Positions 58,495 to 64,000 of a stretch of DNA of 64,000 nt are shown piece by piece. The notes beneath the pieces were generated by a model. The model was not told the origin of the DNA, made no database searches, and worked only from the letters and a program-made list of their open reading frames with translations. Location of the stretch: NCBI RefSeq assembly GCF_964355755.1, contig NC_092680.1:16653001-16717000 (forward strand). The letters run 5' to 3'. This stretch comes from Antedon mediterranea. Lineage: Eukaryota > Echinodermata > Crinoidea > Comatulida > Antedonidae. Within the stretch, counting starts at the first letter, position 1; each line of letters starts with the position of its first letter. The position numbers and the translations under genes were made by a program.

Positions 58495-58545
58495 GGTCTC
58501 TACAGGCTTGTTTCGTGAGTCGTGCAACTCACTCATCAGGAGACT
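58495..58545 (-). ncRNA. Hammerhead ribozyme (type I, short stem III)
   Basis: Minus strand, 5' to 3': stem I strand GTCTC, core CTGATGA, stem II GTGAGT, loop TGCACG, ACTCAC, core GAA, stem III ACA, loop AGCC, TGT, cleavage nucleotide A, stem I strand GAGAC. All catalytic-core bases expected for a hammerhead are present, and all three stems are perfectly Watson-Crick paired (5, 6 and 3 bp). Self-cleavage is predicted after the A that precedes GAGAC (near 58501). Hammerheads with 3-bp stem III are known from Penelope-like elements, which agrees with the adjacent GIY-YIG coding fragment. Confidence 0.9.
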
Positions 58546-58629
58546 ATAATGAGAAGAATCAATTACAACGCTGCTTATAAGCACATTTACTTGTAGAATT
58601 AGCATTTACAGGTGATATGTTTTGGAATG

Positions 58630-58926
58630 TCAGCTGTTATGTAACAATGCTTTCTTTCTGTGCCGGCAGGCGGACACAAGTTCGTTACGTTTGTTTAATG
58701 TCGATAATTCAGGGTGGCGGATGATAAATAATTTCTCTTTGAGGCAGAGATTGCATTTTTTGTTTGCGCTACTATATGCTTTAGTAGATGTCAAGATGCG
58801 CCATGAGATTGTATAGTCTGTGTTATTGTCCTTGAGTGTCCAAATATGTTTACTGAGTTCAGTTGAGTTTCTAGAACGTGAATTACGGAATGATGAGGTG
58901 TGATTTCTGTATCGTGTTTTAAAACA
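58630..58926 (-). pseudogene. Penelope-like element GIY-YIG endonuclease C-terminus
   Basis: Open for 98 codons on the minus strand from an in-frame TAG at 58927-58929 to a TGA at 58630; no ATG start. The peptide begins with an RYRNHTSSF segment (residues 5-13) and continues with TELSKHIW (22-29), a DYTISW segment (37-42), CNLC (58-61), ELSTLNKRNEL (73-83) and CRH (87-89). This is the signature C-terminal half of the GIY-YIG nuclease of Penelope-like retroelements, including the Cys-x2-Cys...Cys-x-His zinc-binding set. The GIY-YIG motif itself and the RT are lost by 5' truncation. The retained part has no stops, so the insertion is not very old. Confidence 0.85.
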
Positions 58927-59061
58927 CTATACGAGCCGGTAATCCAGACAAGACGAATTAATGTTCATTGCCTAATGTGTTTATATATATATAGTGCTGT
59001 TTCGCCGTACCACGCCGAGAATGTTAAAGAGTCGCTATCCAATCGAGTTTGAACAATACAA

Positions 59062-59230
59062 TAAAAGCCCCAGTGGTCTAATGGTTAGGACATCTGCATA
59101 TCAAGCAGGTGGTCCGAGTTCGAGGCTCGGTTGGCGCGAATTTTTCTCATTCTCACAGATTTCCTCATCCTTATCGTTTCAAATTATTTAATTAAATTTC
59201 AGTATATCACCGGGCGGTTTAGAATTTATG
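59062..59230 (+). mobile_element. SINE-3 copy
   Basis: tRNA-like head GCCCCAGTGGTCTAATGG, B box GAGTTCGAGGCTC, body TTCTCATTCTCACAGATTTC and end ATCACCGGGCGGTTTAG. The acceptor stem no longer pairs fully (GCCCCAG against TTGGCGC), and the same ATC loop is present as at 22449. Confidence 0.72.
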
Positions 59231-59436
59231 TTCTTTGCCTCATGTGTGTGTGTATATATATACACACACACATCCCACCAGAGACATTTTTTCATACAAC
59301 TAAAAAAATACGGAACTTTCGCCAATGAGCTATGCTCGACGCGATTATGAGATCATGTTCCGAATATGAGCACTGTTTCTATAATTTACAGTATGATTTA
59401 TATATAATTTACACAGTGCTACGCAACATCATTGAT
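59231..59436. other. short interval with TG/TA simple sequence
   Basis: TGTGTGTGTATATATATACA and its inverse form a small palindromic simple repeat at about 59244-59270; otherwise unremarkable. Confidence 0.5.
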
Positions 59437-59458
59437 TTATATATATATATATATATAT

Positions 59459-59549
<91 letters not shown>
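59437..59549. repeat. (TA)n microsatellite, ~113 bp
   Basis: Uninterrupted AT dinucleotides apart from one G near 59460. It encodes a Tyr-Ile run on the plus strand that is not a gene. It abuts the Penelope-type repeat at 59550. Confidence 0.97.
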
Positions 59550-59551
<2 letters not shown>

Positions 59552-59815
59552 CCAAAGGCAATTACTGAAAAAAATGACAATGCTGTGGGTATAAGTGGCT
59601 GGATCTCAATGGAGATACAAAAAAAAGCGAAAAGCTAAATCAAAACGATAAAGTAAACAGCCAAAAAAGTTAGCAGAGCTTTCGGGCAACACTAGCCCTT
59701 CATCAGTGCAACTAAGGAAATTTGGATAAAGTCATAGCATATGAGTTGGCAAGTGCTGCCTGGGTGGACAGGAATAAAAGATATATAATAATATATATAT
59801 ATATATATATATATA
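59550..59815 (-). mobile_element. Penelope-associated terminal repeat, second copy
   Basis: Same unit as at 58256-58425 with an additional ~70 bp on the right (minus-strand words ATTCCTGTCCACCCAGG and CAACTCATATGCTATGAC), again bounded by (TA)n on both sides (59437-59549 and about 59783-59815). Minus-strand hammerhead-like core: CTGATGA, GGGC loop GCCC, GAA, AGC-TCT-GCT, A; stem I is not formed. Confidence 0.65.
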
Positions 59816-60004
59816 TGGCTCTGTGTTTAATTATAAGGATCTGATTCCGTACCAATCACAAGCAACGTAGATCCTTTCCATATATCCTATATTTTCTAGT
59901 TGTATTCTTCATATAGAAACCTGGTTCCAAATATTGATTATTCTAGTATTACTTGCAAATTGGAAGTTAAGAAAACGGTGTGTTGTCCTTTAATAAAACA
60001 CTAT

Positions 60005-60055
60005 AGGTCAGGGAGTGCCCAAGCGGTTAAGACAGCGGAACCGCTGTATAGGGTC
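60005..60055 (+). mobile_element. tRNA-like SINE head fragment
   Basis: GGGAGTGCCCAAGCGGTTAA followed by GACAGCGGAACCGCTG resembles the 5' half and anticodon arm of a Leu/Ser-type tRNA. No B box or 3' half follows, so it is a SINE or tRNA-pseudogene fragment. Confidence 0.45.
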
Positions 60056-60344
60056 ATCATAAATAAGGTTAAATTTTAAAAAATTTAAAAATAAGTAGGC
60101 CTATTATTTTTTTGGAAATTGCAATATTAGGCTACAATTCATTTCCAGTATAGGCCTAAAATAGGTAATAAGATTAATATTATTGTCTTTGCTGAAAAAG
60201 ATGAGTTTTCTCATGTTGAATAAAGAACTAAAATAATTATGAAGAATTACAAATATTTTAAGAAAATAGAAGGCGTGACTTAAACTCTCGGAACACGCAT
60301 CTCTCTGATAGGTAACAAGTAAAGAAAGTATCAAGTAATTGTTA
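60056..60344. other. short AT-rich interval
   Basis: Two TAGGCCTA-type octamers (near 60098 and 60152); otherwise nothing recognised. Confidence 0.4.
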
Positions 60345-63300
60345 ATACTAGATGGTACGCGAGCGAAGCCCATTAGTCGACTGTGCGCATGTTTATTATG
60401 CTATAGTATGGTTATGATAGCACAATTGACATGCGCAGAGTCGAATAATGAGTTCTGCGCATGTCAATTGTGCTATAGTAACCATTTATGTCAAATATGG
60501 TTATAATAGCACAATTGAAATGCGCAGAACCCATTAATTGACTCTGCGCATGTTTATTATGCAATAGTAACCATTTATGTAAAAAAATAAAAGAGTCGAA
60601 AATCGGCCATTCCCACTTTTGACATAAATGGTTACTATAGCATAATAAATATGCGCAGAGTCGAATAATGGGTTCTGCGCATGTCAATTGTGCAATAGTG
60701 ACCATTTATGTCAAAAACTAAAAGGGTAAAAAATCAGCCATTTTTCGAAAATGTCCCTGTACTATATACTACAGGAATTTTGTCAAAAAATGGCAAATTT
60801 TCGACATTTTTTTTCCAATAAAACTGGTTACTATAGCACAATTAACATGCGCAGAACCCATTAGTCGACTCTGCGCATGTTTATTATGCTATAGTAACCA
60901 TTTATGTCAAAACTGGTTACTATAGCACAATTAACATGCCCAAAACCCATTAGTCGACTCTATTTATTATGCTATAGTAACCATTTATGTCAAAACAGGT
61001 TACTATAGCACAAATGACATGCGCAGGGTCGAATAATGGTCTATATAGCACAATTAGCATGCGCAGAACCCATTAGTCGACTCTGCGCATGTTTATTATG
61101 CAATAGTAACCATTTATGTCAAAAATAAAAGGGTCGAAAATCGGCCATTTTTCGAAAATTTCCCTGTACTATAGTACAGGTATTTTTTTCAAAAAATGGC
61201 CAATTTTCGACCTTTTTATTTTTCGATAAAACTGGTTACTATAGCACAATTTACATGCGCAGAATCCATTATTCGTCTCTGCGCATGTTTATTATTCAAT
61301 AGTAACCATTTATGTCAAAAAATAAAAGGGTCGAAAATCAGCCATTTTTCGAAAATTTCCCTGTACTATAGTACAGGTATTTTTTCAAAAAATGGCCAAT
61401 TTTAGACCTTTTTATTTTTCGATAAAACTGGTTACTATAGCACAATTAACATGCGCAGAACCTATTAGTCGACTCTGCGCATGTATATTTTGCTATAGTA
61501 ACCATTTATGTCAAAACTGGTTACTATAGCACAATTGACATGCGCAAAACCCATTATTCGTCTCAGCGCATGTTTATTATGCAATAGTAACCATTTATGT
61601 CAAAAAATAAAAGGGTCGAAAGTCAGCCATTTTTCGAAAATTTCCCTGTACTATAGTACAGGGATTTTTTCAAAGAATGACCAATTTTCGACCTTTTTAT
61701 TTTTCAATAAAACTGGTTACTATAGCACAATTAACATGCGAAAAACCCATTAGTCGACTCTGCGCATGTTTATTATGCAATAGTAACCATTTATGTCAAA
61801 AATAAAAGGGTCGAAAATCGGCCATTTTTCGAAAATTTCCGTGTGCTATAGTACAGGTATTTTTTCAAAAAATGGCCAATTTTCGACCTTTTTATTTTTC
61901 GATAAAACTGGTTACTATAGCACAATTAACATGCGCAGAACCCATTAGTCGACTCTGCGCATGTTTATTATGCTATAGTAACCATTTGTGTCAAAACTGG
62001 TTACTATAACACAATTGACATGTGCAAAACCCATTATTCGTCTCTGCGCATGTTTATTATGCAATAGTAACCATTTATGTCAAAAATAAAAGGGTCGAAA
62101 ATCAGCCATTTTTCGAAAATTTCCCTGTACTATAGTACAGGTATTTTTTCAAAAAATTGCCAATTTTAGACCTTTTTATTTTTCAATCAAACTGGGGACT
62201 ATAGCACAATTAACATGCGCAGAACCCATTAGTCGACTCTGCGCATGTTTATTTTGCTATAGTAACCATTTATGTCAAAACTGGTTACTATAGCACAATT
62301 GACATGCGCAAAACCCATTAGTCGACTCTGCGCATGTTTATTATGCAATAGTAATCATTTATGTCAAAATAAAAAAGGGTCGAAAATCGGCAATTTTTCG
62401 AAAATTTCCCTGTACTATAGTACAAGGATTTTTTCAAAAAATGACAAATTTTCGACCTTTTTATTTTTCGATAAAACTGGTTACTATAGCACAATTAAGA
62501 TGCGCAGAACCCATTAGTCGACTCTGCGCATGTTTATTATCCTATAGTGACCATTTATGTCAAAAACTGGTTACTATAGCACAATTGACATGCGCAGAAC
62601 CCATTAGTCGACTCTGCGCAAGTTTATTATGCAATAGTAACCATTTATGTCAAAAATAAAAGGGTCGAAAATCGGCCATTTTTCGAAAATTTCCCTGTAC
62701 TATAGTACAGGTATTTTTTCAAAAAATGGCCAATTTTTGACCTTTTTATTTTCGATAAAACTGGTTACTATAGCACAATTAACATGCGCAGAACCCATTA
62801 GACGACTCTGCGCATGTTTATTATGCTATAGTAACCATTTATGTCAAAAACTGGTTGCTATAGCACAATTGACATGTGCAAAACCCATTATTCGTCTCTG
62901 CGCATGTTTATTATGCAATAGTAACCATTTATGTCAAAAATAAAAGGGTCGAAAATTGGCCATTTTTCGAAAATTTCCCTGTACTATAGTACAGGTATTT
63001 TTTCAAAAAATGGCCAATTTTAGACCTTTTTATTTTTCAATCAAACTGGTTACTATAGCACAATTAACTTGCGCAGAACCCATTAGTCGACTCTGCGCAT
63101 GTTTATTTTGCTATAGTAACTATTTATGTCAAAACTGGTTACTATAGCACAATTGACATGCGCAAAACCCATTAGTCGACTCTGCGCATGTTTATTATGC
63201 AATAGTAATCATTTATGTCCAAATAAAAAAGGGTCGAAAATCGGCAATTTTTCGAAAATTTCCCTGTACTATAGTACAAGGATTTTTTCAAAAAATGACA

Positions 63301-64000
63301 AATTTTCGACCTTTTTATTTTTCGATAAAACTGGTTACTATAGCACAATTAACATGCGCAGAACCCATTAGTCGACTCTTCGCATGTTTATTATCCTATA
63401 GTGACCATTTATGTCAAAAGCTGGTTACTATAGCACAATTGACATGCGCAGAACCCATTAGTCGACTCTGCGCAAGTTTATTATGCAATAGTAACCATTT
63501 ATGTCAAAAATAAAAGGGTCGAAAATCGGCCATTTTTCGAAAATTTCCCTGTACTATAGTACAGGTATTTTTTCAAAAAATGGCCAATTTTTGACCTTTT
63601 TATTTTCGATAAAACTGGTTACTATAGCACAATTAACATGCGCAGAACCCATTAGACGACTCTGCGCATGTTTATTATGCTATAGTAACCATTTATGTCA
63701 AAAACTGGTTGCTATAGCACAATTGACATGCGAAAAACCCATTAGTCGACTCTGCGCATGTTTATTATGCAATAGTAACCATTTATGTCAAAAATAAAAG
63801 GGTCGAAAATCGGCCATTTTTCGACAATTTCCCTGTACTATACTACAGGTATTTTTTCAAAAAATGGCCAATTTTAGACCTTTTTATTTTTCGATAAAAC
63901 TGGTCACTATAGCACAATTAACATGCGCAGAACTCATTAGTCGACTCTGCGCATGTTTATTATGCTATAGTAACCATTTATGTCAAAACTGGTTACTATA
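60345..64000. repeat. Palindrome-built satellite, ~285-bp unit, 854-bp higher-order period
   Basis: Module A (~89 bp) is an inverted repeat: GGTTACTATAGCACAATT, (A)ACATGCGCAGA, centre CCCATTAGTCGACT, then the inverse TCTGCGCATGTTTATTATGC and TATAGTAACC. Module B (~107 bp) is another: AAAAGGGTCGAAAATCGGCC, centre CTGTACTATAGTACAG, and the inverse GGCCAATTTTCGACCTTTTT. The usual order is A-A-B, giving units of about 283-286 bp; two units of about 196 bp have a single A (near 61231-61427 and 61711-61907). From about 62270 the same features recur 854 bp apart (62272/63126, 62441/63295, 62647/63501), i.e. three units per higher-order repeat. The array starts near 60345 and is cut by the window end. 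All ORFs here are repeat products. Confidence 0.97.

Larger units (their letters stand above)
58460..58926 (-). mobile_element. Penelope-like element remnant (GIY-YIG end plus 3' region)
   Basis: Minus strand: 98 codons of the C-terminal endonuclease, stop at 58630, about 85 bp of 3' region, a hammerhead ribozyme at 58495-58545, then an end near 58460 against a (TA)n tract. 5' truncated at about 58926, so the reverse transcriptase is absent. Confidence 0.85.

Noticed and set aside
59432-59638. ORF with a long Tyr-Ile run
   Set aside because: It is the (TA)n microsatellite plus part of a Penelope-type repeat.
60412-63797. Many cysteine-rich ORFs (LVTIAQLTCAEP-type peptides)
   Set aside because: All are translations of the palindromic satellite; they appear on both strands because the modules are inverted repeats.

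Overview
This is an AT-rich eukaryotic (animal) window with one confidently recognised protein-coding host gene and a dense population of mobile elements, palindromic repeats and satellite arrays. I infer a marine deuterostome invertebrate, most likely an echinoderm or close relative. The reasons are the somatostatin/melanin-concentrating-hormone-receptor-like GPCR, the mix of Tx1/L1-like, L2-like and Penelope-like retroelements, several tRNA-derived SINE families, and a remarkable abundance of the octamer TAGGCCTA in intergenic DNA. The species cannot be fixed from the sequence alone.

Layout. Positions 1-8.3 kb: a 5'-truncated Tx1/L1-like LINE with perfect target-site duplications, a 103-bp tandem array, a second copy of the same LINE next to a SINE, and a ~43-bp array. 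Positions 8.3-16.5 kb: unique AT-rich DNA with MITEs of two families (called A and B here) and a hairpin element. Positions 16.57-17.90 kb, minus strand: an intronless class A neuropeptide-receptor-type GPCR of 441 aa. Positions 18-30 kb: intergenic DNA with more MITE-A, MITE-B, SINE and CGGT-element copies. Positions 30.4-37.4 kb: a 40-bp array that runs into a broken L2-like LINE; the LINE is itself interrupted by a 1.09-kb terminal-inverted-repeat element flanked by an exact 10-bp duplication. Two SINEs, a 46-bp array of about 51 copies and a 12-bp array follow. Positions 37.4-54.4 kb: mostly unique AT-rich sequence with LINE remnants, CGGT elements, a GC-rich 183-bp foldback element, and one weak candidate host exon next to a near-perfect hairpin. 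Positions 54.4-60.3 kb: several LINE fragments and a Penelope-like element remnant whose GIY-YIG C-terminus is followed by a complete hammerhead ribozyme motif. Positions 60.35-64.0 kb: a satellite built from alternating palindromic modules, with a ~285-bp unit and an 854-bp higher-order period, running off the end of the window.

Functionally, the GPCR is the only gene likely to be expressed as a host product. Everything else recognised is retrotransposon or DNA-transposon debris, or tandem DNA. The most informative items are the hammerhead-bearing Penelope remnant, the palindrome-built satellite, the nested insertion with its exact empty site, and the dispersed palindromic MITE and CGGT families. 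Nearly all short ORFs in the window come from repeats or chance and were not annotated as genes.
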